Assembly (NCBI RefSeq): GCF_964340395.1
Contig: NC_135549.1
Span: forward strand, 742,501 to 806,500
Direction: 5' to 3'
DNA: 64,000 nt
From: Glandiceps talaboti
Lineage: Eukaryota > Hemichordata > Enteropneusta > Spengelidae
The stretch's first letter is position 1, and each line of letters opens with the position of its first letter. Made by a program: the position numbers and the translations under genes. Positions 30,708 through 46,245 of the stretch are shown piece after piece. The notes under the pieces were generated by a model, which saw only the letters and a list, made by a program, of their open reading frames with translations, searched no databases and was not told where the DNA came from.

Positions 30708-33128
30708 GTAGTACAGTACAGTACAGTACAGTACAGTACAGTACAGTATAGTATAGTTCATTTGACATGAAATAATGCAAAAAAATGAATACATTATCTA
30801 AAGTCAAAAACAACATACAGAAACAACAAAAACAATAGATGAAATGATCATTTGAAATAGAATCATTATTCTTGAGATAATTTTGAAAACCTTCGATTGT
30901 TCTCTGAAATTGGTTTCTAGCTTCAATTACAGATGTATTGCTGCAATCCATTATAGCATGGATTTCATCACCAATAGCTTTAGTGTTACATAAATGACAT
31001 TCTTTCATCTGGGGGAATTCCTTCGTATCGTAGTCTTTCATTTGGTAAATTATGTGCTGAGATCCCAACTTTAGTTATGCCAATTTTGTCCTAAAAAGTA
31101 TTTACTTGTTCTAGATATGGTTCAAATTCACAATTTGTTTTAAATTTGTAATAGGTACGTCATTTTGTTATTGTCAGTTTTTTAATTGTTAGTATCCAAT
31201 TACTATCGATATAAATGTTTGTTTTTAGCACAACTGAACTGAGGTTAAGTAGTGCTATAGGCATCGCCCGGTGTCTGTCTGTCTCTGTGTGTGTGTGTAT
31301 GTGTGTAAACAACTTAAAGTCAAAAACTGCTTAACCGATTGCCATGATATTTGGTGGGGCCATTACCTTGGGTGTCTAGTTGGGAAATTGTTCAAATCAA
31401 AATGATCGCATCACAGGTGTGTGATTTGGGCAGATTGGTGCGAAATTTGGTGGGAACATTCTTTAGGGGGTGTAAAGTAAGATTTGTTCATGACATGATG
31501 ATTCCATCAGTGATATGCAAATTAGGGCTGAAAATGTGTCTTTTTGGTTAAAAATCTATAATTCCAAAACCACTGAGCAGATTGGGCTGAAATTTAATGG
31601 AAATGCATTCAGGGATGTATGGACGAAGATATCTTAAGCATACCATGATTCCATGAGTGGTATGGAATTAAGGTGTAAAAATGTAAATTTTGGTCAAAAA
31701 CTTATATCTCAAAAAATACTAAGTGAATGAGTTTGAAACTTGGTGAGATGTTTCTAGAAGTGTTATTCTTTGTCATTGCTTTTCCTCAAAAATCTTCAAC
31801 TCTGAAATTACCCAGTAGATTGAGCTTAACTTTGTTGAGAATGTGTAGATTTGTCCTCATTAATAGCTGACACAGTGAGAACAGTACATTGTTAATTAAC
31901 TATAATGTTTACTTTACTCTTTCCTCTGGTGGTAAAGCCTGTAGCATGGCCAGTTTGGTTTATGACTGGATTATGTAATATATTGCAAGACAGCTATTTC
32001 ATCACCTACCCATATAAACTGAATGTAGCTAGCTTTTACAATATTACAATAAGACAACCAAGAAAGATAAACCTGTTACATTGGTATGACTTGGTTCCAA
32101 ATTGATTTTAAAAAAATAAAGAAGTACAAAACCTTGTAGACACATCCCTTTAAAGATTGATTAGGATGTTGCTATACTTGTCTTGTACACTTCCAACATA
32201 GGATGGCTGGATTATGATGATGGAAATTAGGTATGAAAATTTTGTTTTGGTTACAACTTTAAATCTTCAAAAAATTATATATCTATCATTGCCCTGAACA
32301 TGAAGTTGTGCGGCAACGCAATATTTGCGCTATTTTTTAATTTGACCACAGTAAGATTTGTTTCATCAGCATCACCAGTTATCTCAAGCAACTTATTGAC
32401 AAAGGACGTCCATGTGTTACCATGACTTTTCTTTTGCTGAGATGAAAGCACACTGTACGAGGTTACTGCATTCTCCATTTCTTAATCTGTTTTCATAATT
32501 TAACATTTGTATACAGATTTCTATAACGACTGGATAACTTCCCAATTTAACTTTTGAGGCAATATTACTTGACTTTTTGTGTACACCATACACAAAATTT
32601 AGAATGTATTTGTTCAAAAGGGTGTTTATCACTAAAACAAATGTTTGATAAAAACTTCATAATCAAGTTCTTCACATTGTTTTGACTTGTATATTTTAAA
32701 GTTAAAATCTCCCCAAACTTCTGAACCATACATAAAAATGGACAAGACTTTGCTTCTGAAGAGCATGAAGAGCAGTTTGTGGAGATACTGTATAATTATA
32801 TAAGGATAATGTTTGTCTCAGTGCACCTAATGCACGCTGTGCTTTCATAACCAAATCTTCAATTGCTAGTTTAAATTTACCACTACTTTGAAAGATAATT
32901 CCCAAGTAGCTATAGGATGGTACGATTTGTACCTTTTCTCCACCTAGGTAAAAATCACTGTCAATCATTCTGCCTAGGTTATTGAAAATGATAACTTTTG
33001 TCTTATTGGTTTTAACTTTAAGTTTCCATTTCTTACGATAGTTATTTAACTTAACTAGACTATTTTGAAGGCCTACATTTGAATAAGATAACATAACAAT
33101 ATCGTCTGCAACAAGTAGACAATTAGCG
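30708..33128 (-). mobile_element. 5'-truncated LINE (RT and C-terminal zinc finger), with a nested insertion
   Basis: Read on the minus strand it starts inside the reverse transcriptase at the catalytic box VADDIVMLSYSNVGLQ (about 33115-33070). It continues through KTKVIIFNNLGRM and the thumb-like YSYLGIIFQSSG region, then NKYILNFVYGVHKKSSN (about 32610-32560). It ends with a C-X2-C...H-X4-C finger (ECHLCNTKAIGDEIHAIMDC, near 31000) and a (GTACT)n 3' tail at 30712-30755. This order is that of non-LTR retrotransposon ORF2 proteins. Frameshifts and stops make it inactive. The element at 31219-32335 interrupts it. The same LINE copy is present at 46246 and 62190. Confidence 0.85.
31219..32335. 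mobile_element. TTTTTAGC-type element nested inside the LINE
   Basis: The insertion is delimited by comparison with the uninterrupted LINE copies at 46460 and 62725. It starts TTTTTAGCACAACTGAACTG and ends near GCGCTATTTTTTAA. Inside are at least four diverged modules beginning AAAAACYACTGARCAGATTG or similar and continuing TGAAATTTGGTGGGA (near 31325, 31430, 31560, 31705 and 31795). It encodes nothing. Its insertion is specific to this unit. Confidence 0.6.
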
Positions 33129-34670
33129 TATCAATATGGTGACCAATCTATCATACGTCTCAGGACGATCCCAACCTATACCAGCCGATACCAGGTTTGA
33201 GTTTTTTGCACGCGACACCAAATTAAAACGACACATCTGTTGCTGTATCTAAGATCGGCCAACATCCATACACATACCTATGCGAGCACGGCATAGCTTG
33301 ACTGTCATCACTTCCTTTGGTCTGAGAAAAAGAAGAAGTTGGAATAACAGGTAAAGTATATTTAACTTATACATTGGTTGCAAACTAGTTATAGAGTGTA
33401 TTGCAATAATGCGTTCAGTGAATATATATGGTAATGTGATCGTCAGACAAGATACTGACATTAATTATAAAAATGATTGTAGAGGGGATTGTAAATCCAT
33501 CCTACTGAACGAGGGCATACAGTTTACTTCTACTGCGACGACAGAGTCATTGTTTGTACAGTGTGAGCTGTACATTCTTGCACGACTCATTGTCATAATA
33601 CTTACACAGCCTGTACAATCTGAAGAATAAGCAACAATCGAAGATCAACTGACAGCAATCAAGTTGGATTTATATACCTCTATTAATTAAATTCAATATA
33701 CAAAGTTATTATTAGCAATAAAGTTACTTTTTGGAGTCTCGTTTAAGCGACTAACGTAATTTTGTTAGAAAAGAATTTATTCATTATGAACTAAGTTTGG
33801 GCATCAAATAGTTTACCGCTAAATAAATAAGATCAACAAATTAAACTTTAATGCACATTTCATATTTAATCCCTTTGGTGTGCAATTCTTACAGATAAGG
33901 CGAATTATTCGGTTAATTCGACATCTCAGATTCGGCCGTTGTACCCATCAATTACTAAAACCGTCTACATTTTACAATGGCTAACTGTAGTGCAACTCCC
34001 CGATGACCTGAGCAAGGCCTCTGTATGACCCCTGCCATTTGACAACTGCCTAACTATTCAGGTGATGGTGACCACAAGAAGGAAAGTTTATGTGTAATAT
34101 TTATTCCACTGTCTTTTTTACTTTTTCTCTTTTGTTATATTGATATGATTTTGAGTTTGTGGCAAATAAAATACTATATATATATTGGAACAGATCAAAG
34201 TTTAATTTTGTGATAAGATTGTCATACAGGAACTATGCAATGGAAAACTAGATGTTGTCACCCCTTTGGAGTACTGTAGTTACTATTAACCAATATTTTC
34301 ATTCACGTTCATTTGACAACGAGCTATCCATTCCTGCGTGATATGTATCGCAAACTTAGTACATAGTAACAACAATTTTATACCAAAGCTATTCAAACGG
34401 TTCCCTTTTTACATCGACAAACTTGATTGGCACGGCAACCAACCGAACAGGAGATTAGCTTGTCAGTTCTATTCGTCCATCGACTTTAAAGAAATACACT
34501 GAATATTGTATATTCATATTCATGTCGTACTTTATTCTTTCTTTCTGACCAATAGAATGCTACGTGATTTTACTTGTGTAATTTACAGTGTAATGTTCTA
34601 TAGTTGGACAATGTCCAACGGGTGTAAACCTGCCTTTGATATGTTATATACCATGTAGTTTGACTTGAGG
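33129..34670. repeat. duplication module Q, unit A copy
   Basis: Matches 22227-24110 without the 600-bp part unique to unit 0. It contains the conserved AATAACAG/GTAAAG at 33350/33351 and AACCAATAGAATGCTACGTG-like text near 34550. It is interrupted from about 34050 by one arm of a foldback element. Confidence 0.65.
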
Positions 34671-35130
34671 AGTAGGTACTTGTTACAACCAGTCCATTAT
34701 GAGTGTGCATTGATTTGTATAAATTAAAATGGCTGCCAAAATGTCCTATTTGCAGGTTTTATACTTGTTTTCCCCATGAAAACCATTATTCTTACTCTAA
34801 ATTTATGTAGTTAGGCAATGAAAGTAATATGTCATTTTGGATGAGCTTCAATTGCTGTACAGTCTGTATTACCTTAAGTTTTTCCTACATCAAAGTTGTC
34901 ATCTTTTGAACGTGAATGGAAATATTGGTTAATAGTAACTACAGTACTCCAAACGGTGACAACATCAGTTGTCCATTGTTCCTGTATGCCAATCTTATAA
35001 CAAAATTAAATTTTGATCTGTTCCTTCTTGTGGTCACCATCACCTGAATAGTCAGGCAGGTGTCAGATCATTAGTCGTCTATATCAAGCTCTATAGACGA
35101 TGAATGATCTGACACCTGCCTATTCAGGCT
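34050..35130. repeat. large foldback (inverted repeat) structure, unit A
   Basis: Sequence at 34055-34316 (CTATTCAGGTGATGGTGACC through ACCAATATTTTCATTCACGT) recurs inverted at about 34907-35062. It is followed by a smaller palindrome, TCATTAGTCGTCTATA / TATAGACGATGAATGA, at 35072-35118. The left arm is split by about 100 bp (34089-34185). The related structure at 47984-48167 has its pieces arranged differently. Confidence 0.65.
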
Positions 35131-35403
35131 CATCCAAAATGACATAAAATCAATAACTCAGCTGAACGATGCATGCCTGGATTATTATTATATGTCTTCC
35201 ATTTCAAAAACGACTGAAATGAGTCTCTTGGGCTCTCGGACATTTGTATAATGTAGCTGGTACAGGGCTGTAGGAATTACTTGAGTGTGTACAAGCACTA
35301 CAGTAGGCCAAATACAGAGTATAGTGGGCCAATTGAGTGTAATTCGTGGATATTTACTTGTCAGAAGAGCTCTCCATACAATAATGGTACTGACATCTGG
35401 TAA

Positions 35404-35673
35404 CATAGCATTTTTTAAATTTGTACAATTTAAAAAAAATGTATTTTATATGTTATATATTTTAATGTATCGTAATTTTGTCATTTCTGCTTTTGTGTAC
35501 TTTTTACATGTCTTTTTATCTTGTCCTCTGTGTATCGGTTTTCCGTCGTATTCATTTGTATGTGCAATTTGTTTTTGTTCTATTGTGGAGGGTCGCTTTC
35601 TATAGGTGTTAGTCACCTGCGTGACTCATCCTGACATTATGTCAAAGCTGAATAAATAAATGAATAAATGAAT
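35404..35673 (+). mobile_element. 3' tail of a LINE, inserted only in unit A
   Basis: Sister unit B reads straight across this point (48592-48600). The insert ends GGAGGGTCGCTTTCTATAGG and TGACTCATCCTGACATTATG, followed by AATAAATAAATGAATAAA repeats. This is the usual form of a 5'-truncated LINE 3' end with a tandem tail. Confidence 0.6.
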
Positions 35674-36252
35674 AAAGTTGCAATTATTATTACAATGCTG
35701 TTGGCTCAGGCATTCAGCATACCAATGCCATGTGAAGACCAACAATAGTAAATCCAATGGAGAACCCATTTACAAACCAGATTTAAACTGAATACCTTCT
35801 GTAAGGGTGATATTAAGTTTTTTGTTCCTACACATAATAATTGCTGGAATGCAACAACCTTGTTATAGTAGGCTATGAGTACATGATATACCCCTGAATT
35901 GGCAAAAAGGTGTGCCAAACTATAAGAAATCTGAAATGACTTTGTGATATCAATCTATTTATGAGGTGGAAGAGGTGTAATAGCTTTTTCAGTGCACTCG
36001 ACAGTGTATCAATACAGAATGAACTCCATTGCGCTGAAGCGATAGTGTGTCACGTGACAGGCATCGTCGTTCCCCCCACCCCGGTTTTTTGAAATGAAAT
36101 TATTCAAATTTACAGGGATACGCATAGACATACATACATTTACCCATGCATACAGAACAAATCTATGGATTGTTATTTGTATTATTTGAACATAATGAAT
36201 TTTAGCTCTATATCTGTGATTTTTGAAGTCCCAGTGAAAGTTAGTTGTCGAA

Positions 36253-36552
36253 AGTTGACTCGACTTCACTCTGCCTTCGCAATCCCCTACATACCCACGA
36301 TATGTACACTAGTTTCCACAGCAAATAATAAATACAATTCAAACCGTCGTAACATCGCTAGTATGCAGAAAGTTTACATACTTTATGGTAAGCATGTAGC
36401 TGCAATAATTGTAACCTAGCGGGTTAAACACCAAAACTTAAAAAAGTCGCAGAAACAGACGAAAAAACCCTCAAAATCGCAGCAAAACGCTACAATTATT
36501 GCAGCTAGGTAAGCAAGATACCGGTCTATACTTTGATTCTATACAACTCGTT
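36253..36552. other. 300-bp segment present only in unit A, containing a small inverted-repeat element
   Basis: Unit B passes from GTTAGTTGTCGAAA directly to GTTGTGGCAATACCC, so about 300 bp here is an insertion or is lost from unit B. Within it, 36397-36413 (TAGCTGCAATAATTGTA) and 36491-36507 are perfect 17-bp inverted repeats bounding a 111-bp MITE-like element. Confidence 0.6.
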
Positions 36553-37725
36553 TGCGGTGGCAATACCCTTTATGTAACACTCAGTTCAAGAATTTCGCGA
36601 TGCACGCCACAATGAGGTGAATTTCCATGGCTCTCAAGTTCGTTTGGTTTCTCAAAATATAAAATTCAGATCTGGACAAAAACTTATCGATATATATTTC
36701 GATATACGTACCTTTTATACAAGCAACCTGAATACTTTGAACAGTCTAGAACAAAGCCAATCAATGTCGGAAAATTGGGGGAAATTTGACCCAATTAAAC
36801 CACTTAGTATCGGAAGATTTATATGAAAAAAGAGAGAAGAATTTTGATTTTGATCAAAGAAGAGATGGTATGGATTTATCTTGGCGAATTCACCAGCAAG
36901 AATTTTCGGTAGAAAGCTGTTGATTTCACCTGGAAGTTGAAGCTGACCTGGTTTGACCGATGATCTCCTCATGCATGCTTTCAGGAACAGAAATACCCGG
37001 GACTATCGAAAAAAGTAAAAACAAGATTTTCAATTTTGAAATAGTGAAGTGATGGTATGAAGTTATGTAGGCGAAATCTCCAGTATGATTGCCTGCAGAT
37101 GCGATCTTACGGCCAACCACACATGTAATTTAATGGGGAGCTTTCGTCGAAGGTTGTAGCATAGATCTCACAGTAGGCGTTTTTAAGGCCAAGGAAAAAA
37201 ATTGTTTTCTGGTAAGTTTGCATCACTTAAATACCCCGCGATCTTCTTTTTTCTCGTGTTTTTCCAATCAATGCAGACTGCAGATCCAAGGGAAAACAAA
37301 AATAACTCTCCTGACATTAATTGCTACTTCAGGGAAGACAACTGCAGAACTAATCATGAACAATTAAAAAAAAATTCGCGTTGTCACACCACTTTAGGCA
37401 ACGTTTCCTGATCAGAAACGACAACTTTCTTTTGTGTGGCCACCGTGTCTAATTACCGAAAAAATGCCAATATCTTATTAAAACTGAAAGCTACATTGAT
37501 AATAATTTCAGGACAGATGCGCTTAGGTATCGCAAATGTATGTACCAAATCTTTTTGAATTTGAAACGTGCACTCTTGAGATATAGTATAATTATCGAAA
37601 ACCATTAATTACGCATCATATTGCTCATTAATATTAATGGATGTTTACCTAATCAGTTCTTGCCATTACCCTACGGAACATGTCTACCAATTTTCGTTCA
37701 AATTGATGCAGCCGTTTTTAGAAAA
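36553..37725. other. unit A region homologous to 49190-50450, no gene recognised
   Basis: It aligns throughout with unit B by eye, apart from 120 bp extra in unit B at 49436-49556. Short open frames exist in both copies, but none resembles a protein family and their stops differ. Confidence 0.5.
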
Positions 37726-37729
37726 TGGT

Positions 37730-37730
<1 letters not shown>

Positions 37731-37760
<30 letters not shown>

Positions 37761-37763
37761 ACA
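37731..37763. repeat. (CA)n microsatellite at the 5' edge of the LINE fragment
   Basis: A short CA run. The same run occurs at 50463-50489 in front of the matching LINE copy. Confidence 0.85.
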
Positions 37764-37789
37764 TAGACTTCCCCCTAATACATCTTCCT

Positions 37790-38790
37790 TACGGAAAAAA
37801 AGGACCAACACACTATGCTGGTAACTACAGGCCAGTAAGTATCACATGCATTCTGTGTAAAGTATTGGAGACCTTGATAAGAAATGCCATGGAAGAACAC
37901 TTAGAGAAACACTCGCTCATCAGAGACAGTCAGTATGGGTTCACTAAAGGAAAATCATGTGTGTCAAATGTACTTTTGTAACAAAATCAGTGGATAAGGA
38001 AACCTGATAGACATAGCATACGTATACGTTAGTAAGGATTTTGATAAGGTTCCTCATGCAAGACTAGTGTCAAAGCTACAAGCACATGGAGCAACAGGGA
38101 AGATCAGTCTATGGATCCAGAACTGGTTAACCGACAGATAACAATGTACAGTATTGAATGGAACCGCATCCAAGTGGTCAGCTGTCACCGGTGGTGTACT
38201 CCAAGGAATCTGTACAAGGACCCATTATATTTTTGATATACATAAATGACATTGATAATGTAGTGCAGTCTTTCATACTAAAGTTTGCAGATGACACAAA
38301 CTATGTTCGACGGTTAATTCTTGTGGAGATTGTGACAATTTTCAAGAGGATCTGAATAACTTAACTGCATCGGCTGATGGCAAATGTCCTTTAAATGTGG
38401 ATGAATGTAAAGTTATGCACATTGGTTCATCACATCAGTTACACAGTTACACCATGAATGACAAACCACTGCATTCAATAACAGAAGAAAAGGATTTGGG
38501 TGTATTGGTTCACAACTCATTGGAAACCAGTCATCATTGTGCAGCTGCAGCCAAAAACCCAAACAGGACTCTGGGTATCATCAAACGGAACATTTCACAC
38601 AGATCAAAATTCGTCATCATGAAGTTGTTCAACTCTTTAGTCAGGTCACACATCGAATATGCCGTCCAGTTTTGGAACTCGCACTATAAAAAGGACACGG
38701 ACCTCCTCGGGAAAATTCAAAGGAGAGTGACAAGGATTATACCTGAACTGAGAAAGTTAAGTTACACAGAGGTGGCCATAGTACAGTATT
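37790..38790 (+). pseudogene. CR1-like LINE reverse transcriptase fragment, unit A
   Basis: Across three frames it reads NYRPVSITCILCKVLETLIR (RT boxes 1-2), YGFTKGKSC, DFDKVPHARLVSKLQ, WIQNWLTDR, GGVLQG, then after a frameshift LIYINDIDNV and the catalytic box KFADDTN. It continues with ECKVMHIGSSHQ, EEKDLGVLVHN and RSHIEYAVQFW. This order is diagnostic of a CR1/jockey-clade RT from the fingers to the post-RT region. Stops (for example TAA near 37979) and frameshifts disable it. The endonuclease domain is absent. Confidence 0.88.
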
Positions 38791-39683
38791 ATGACTCCAT
38801 GTCATATACATGGGATGTATCAAGAGACAAAGACTTTATGTTATATTTGAGTATATATATGGCTATTTATTGTTTATGTTTTATTTATGCACATACATTT
38901 GTTGTTCCACTTTATTGAAAATATTTTGTTTAATATGACCATCCTTCCATTGTTCGTAAGTGATATCTATTTTATGTCAACTGATTTTAGTAAAGAGCAT
39001 AGAAGACAAATATGGATGCAACATTTTATATATTAAAAAACTCTCAGAGGTTTTTTAAAAAAGTATATCTTATCCTGCTGCCAAAGTAGAATGTCATTGA
39101 TAAAGAGTTACTTGAGAGGAACATGCAACAAATGGAGTGAATAGAATGTATTGCAGGGAATGAAGTAGTGAACTGAGTCACAATATATGCAACAACTCCA
39201 ATAAACATATTCGACTTGAAATTGTGGCTTGGCTTTCTTCGAGTTATACATTTACTTTCTCTCTCGGCAGTATATTCAAGTAAATCAAACAAGAACAAGA
39301 TACAAGACTACACTTTATAGTGGTATTCAATGTCATTCTGTCCAAGTTGTCAGTCTTTACTGTACATTATGTACAATTAACTAGTACATTCCAATACAAA
39401 ACTGTATTGGAACAGTTTGTGCAACAATAGCATGTGCAACAACAAACTGTAATTAAGAAGACATTCAACTACTACACATCAAGGAAATAATACACTATTG
39501 AACAGAAATCAAAGACTCAGTTGGACAGCTGATCATGCATGTAGTCTATTAATCAAGTAATGTCAATAATTTTCTTTTAGCTGTATTAGAGATGTTTTTG
39601 TGTTCGGATAAAAACTAGGAGCCTCCAAGTCCATGTATACGAAAGCCAGTAAGGGACATTTTGTAAAATAAAAAATAAAAAAT

Positions 39684-39725
39684 AATCTCGTGAGCACGAC
39701 ATAATATCTTGTGCGCACGACATAA
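39684..39725. repeat. short palindromic tandem repeat
   Basis: Two copies of TCTCGTGAGCACGACATAAT / TCTTGTGCGCACGACATAAC after an A-rich run. The core GTGCGCAC is self-complementary. It is absent from the matching place in unit B (near 52870), which lost about 100 bp. Confidence 0.55.
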
Positions 39726-40322
39726 CTGGCTTTCATACATGCATCCTCAAAAATAGAGAACTATATAGTTTTAAAATAATGACAAAATATTTTCAAACGT
39801 GAATATCTAAAAGCATGTTCATCATATGCCTACTTCAAAAACATTTGAGCGAAGGACAATGACATGTTTGATAGATTATTGTTTTTAAAGGGAAAAGTTC
39901 CCAAACATCTCAGTACGTGCCAAAGGGACAGAAATAGTAATTTTTGGAAAGAGAATGCACGGTACTTGGATGGAAATGTGATCAGTATATATGTATTTAT
40001 GAGTGCGTGTATTGTAAATAAATTATCTGCTATTTTAAATGGAAGGAGGGGGAGTACTTAAACGTTTCTTGATCCAGGCAGAGGGGGGGGGGTACTTAAA
40101 TATTTTGGGCTATGGCAAGGATGGGGTACTTAAAACAAATTTGGGGGTTTGACTAAAAATCTCCCGACCCCTCCCCCCCCCCGACAAGTTTTTGTGAAAC
40201 CAGCCTAAAAAGGAATCTCCAAGTTTTCTATCTGAAAGCGCGAATAACAATGCATCGGATCTGTTACGTGCCTAAATACCTTATTAGATTCCTGTTTTTC
40301 TTGTTTTCACAGATTAAGTAAA

Positions 40323-43401
<3,079 letters not shown>

Positions 43402-43589
43402 AATACTGCATTGGTTTGCACATCATAGAGGCATTAGTTAACGCTACACGGTAGAAGACAGGTAGATGGACAATAGTTGGGGCCAATTATACTTAAAACT
43501 ATATACTTACGTTATAATTCAGAAAATGTCTTCCTTATTCCAGATCACACAGTCAGTCGTAATCTTATGATCAATTTCTTTTATGTTTA

Positions 43590-45328
43590 GGGACCGGTCA
43601 GTTTCTCCAGCCTTGGGGGGGGGGGGGGGGGCAGTGGATTCCTAAATCGGGCCGAGAAAAAGTCACTACCCCCCCCCCCCATCTGTCAAACCAAAAACAG
43701 GCTGACCCCCTATCACTTAATTCTAAAACATGATGACCCCCCCCCCCCATATATAATATTCACATGACAGGTATTTTTTGGATATATCGTGACTCCGTGT
43801 GGACTGATTGACTGTCTTGCAAATACTTTATAAGATCACAGGATAGCACTTATAATAATTATTGACTACACAGGGTAAATATAGCACTAATGGAGTTTTA
43901 ATAGCATCTTGACAGTGAAAGGTAGGGGGGAAAGCTTGAGAGGGTAATATGTACATCTCTTATGGGGGGGGGGTCATAGGGGGTCTCCCCTAGAAGCCCA
44001 GGAGGTTTTTAACTCTAAAAAGTCAATTTTGAGATTATTCAGCCATTTCCAGTAAATAATTATAAGACAGCATCAATATGTAAAAAGCTACTACATAGGG
44101 TAGAAATACTTTTGAAATATAGTTTGATAGCACCTTGACAATAAGAGGTAGGGGGAAGAGCTTGAGACTGGGATATGTACACATCATGTGGGATCCTAGG
44201 GGGTCTCCTTCTAGAAGCCCTGGAGGATTTTTACTCTTAAAGCCAATATTTAGGCTTTTCAGACCCTTTCATGCAATAACTCAATCCATGCTTTACAAGA
44301 CAGCACCATCAAGTATCAGATCCTATTCCTTATAACTTACATAGGGTTGAAATGTTCTTAAAAAGTTAAATGGCATCATTATAATAAAGGTCAGCACAGA
44401 TCTAATGGTAGTGTCATTGGTAGGGGAGATTTGGAGTTTAAGGCAATTTTAGACTATCTTGGCAAACATTTCACATCTTTACATGTAAAAGACAATATCA
44501 TCATCTCAAATTAGAATAGGGTGAAAGTATTTAAGAAAAGTTTAATACCATTATGACAGTAAAAAGGTTGTTGGTGCATCTGATTGTTGGTTGAATGCAT
44601 GAGTGACCTCTGGGGGTGAGGGAGTCCTTGGGGGTTTTTCCCTGGCAGATCTGCAGTTTTTTGCTTCTATTAAGGCAATGTTTAGGTTATTCATAGCCTT
44701 TGAGGTAATATTTCCAAGCTTCGAAAAGCTAACGTAAATGTAAGTTTCAAATAAATTTTCCATGTCACATTAGGGGCATTGATATTGCATGTATAGTAAA
44801 GTCACCGGTATGTTAGAGAACTTTAGGTGGTCATGCTTGGTGTATAATAGAAACTGGAATCTGATGAGATGTGGTGATTTGTAGTGTCAATAACACGAGT
44901 AGAACATTTTAGATTAACTTCTTTTATAAACTATCTATGAAGATTACCATTACGAAACCTTCAAGTTCACTTTTTGCCCCAAAGTGCAATATAAGTGAAG
45001 CATTGATTATGAAACAGCCAAGCATTTACATGACATGTTCTGTAACTAGTGTGGTACCTAGGTAATACATGTATAATAAGTAATATCAAACAATTCATGT
45101 AAGAAACAGGGACAAGAACAAATATTTACATGTACCACACTTTAGATAAGGCTATGTGCCATTGTAAAAAAAGATTTTTTATTCCATGACAATCCAAAAC
45201 ACAATGACCCCCCCCCCACCCATCCACAATTTTCAAAACAGCATGACCCCCCCCCCCCCCACTGCCAATTTCAAAAACTGGGTGACCCCCCTACAAATCC
45301 ACCCCAGGCAAAGAAACTGACCGGTCCC
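43590..45328. mobile_element. PIF/Harbinger-like non-autonomous DNA transposon, 3' flank of gene 4
   Basis: It starts GGGACCGGTCAGTTTCT and ends with the inverted copy AGAAACTGACCGGTCCC. It is flanked on the left by TTA and on the right by TTT, which is TTA in the sister copy. The interior carries long poly-C and poly-G runs and several diverged direct repeats. These contain GACAGTAAAAGGTAGGGGG-like text, AGCTTGAGA, then GTCTCCCCTAGAAGCCC and GGAGGTTTTTAACTC (near 43920, 44150 and 44560). No transposase is seen. A 3-bp TWA target duplication and GGG-starting ends are the hallmark of the PIF/Harbinger superfamily. The matching spot beside gene 3 is empty. Confidence 0.75.
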
Positions 45329-45845
45329 TTTTAACTGAAATATAAATCATGAAGACTTTTTTGTACAATGATAAACAGTGTACGTATACAACCAATCAAA
45401 ATATCACCAGATGAAACTGGTACTACTAGTATATCCTACCAAAAGAGGGCGATCTTTAACCTCTGATTTGAGAGTTGTCAATAAGTGACTTATGTTTGAG
45501 GGTTGATATTTTGGTGTCAAATTGCGATTTTTATAGTTCCCCCGCTTAGTATAATAGTAATGCATAAAGATATATTGAAATGAAAAATAAATTATATTCA
45601 AAGATAATGCTGATACCCAGTACTGTAATTATTAATGTTATGACGTCATTTCTTTGTAAACATGTATCCAGTGTAATTTCCAATGTTAATAAATGTAAAC
45701 AAAGATGAATGTACTCTTTATCAAATGAGATTGATTTATAAGAATGTCTTATAATTGCCATCATATTCCAAAGAGTGAAAACAACAATCAAACCTGAAAT
45801 AAAACCGTTGAGACTACAGGGAAATACTCCGCCAACTTTATACTC

Positions 45846-46131
45846 GTGGGAATATAGTAGACCCACATCTATTTTACCAATTCGAAACAGGGGTGACCTT
45901 GAAGGCGTAGGGAATACAGTAGACCCACATCTATTTTACCAATTCACAACAAGGGTAACCATGAAGACGTGGGGAATACAGTAGACCCACATCTATTTTA
46001 CCAATTCACAACAAGGGTAACCCTGAAGACGTGGGGAATATAGTAGACCCACATCTATTTTACCAATTCACAACAAGGGTAACCCTGAAGACATGGGGAA
46101 TATAGTAGACCCACATCTATTTTACCAAAAT
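45846..46131. repeat. 62-bp satellite array, about 4.6 copies
   Basis: Same unit as at 28588. The first copy is more diverged (GAAACAGGGGTGACCTTGAA). Confidence 0.95.
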
Positions 46132-46245
46132 ATTTGAGAAATTAGTCAATAAACAAACAAAATGTATGTGTCTACACTCAAGGGACACCTACCTGTTTAC
46201 AGTTGACACACGTAAGACATTCTAAGAATCATACATAGACACCAG
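46132..46245. repeat. post-satellite segment, unit B, ending at a deletion junction
   Basis: Matches 59723-59840 in unit C. At about 46245 (ACACCAGT/CTTTCAAAAT) it jumps into the LINE. The equivalent of 59841-62500 of unit C, including module P and the LINE 3' tail, is therefore missing. Confidence 0.65.

Noticed and set aside
33249-33461. 70-codon minus-strand frame conserved in four places (also 47391, 63627)
   Set aside because: Conserved because the DNA is segmentally duplicated. It shows no family resemblance and runs opposite to the donor-like site.
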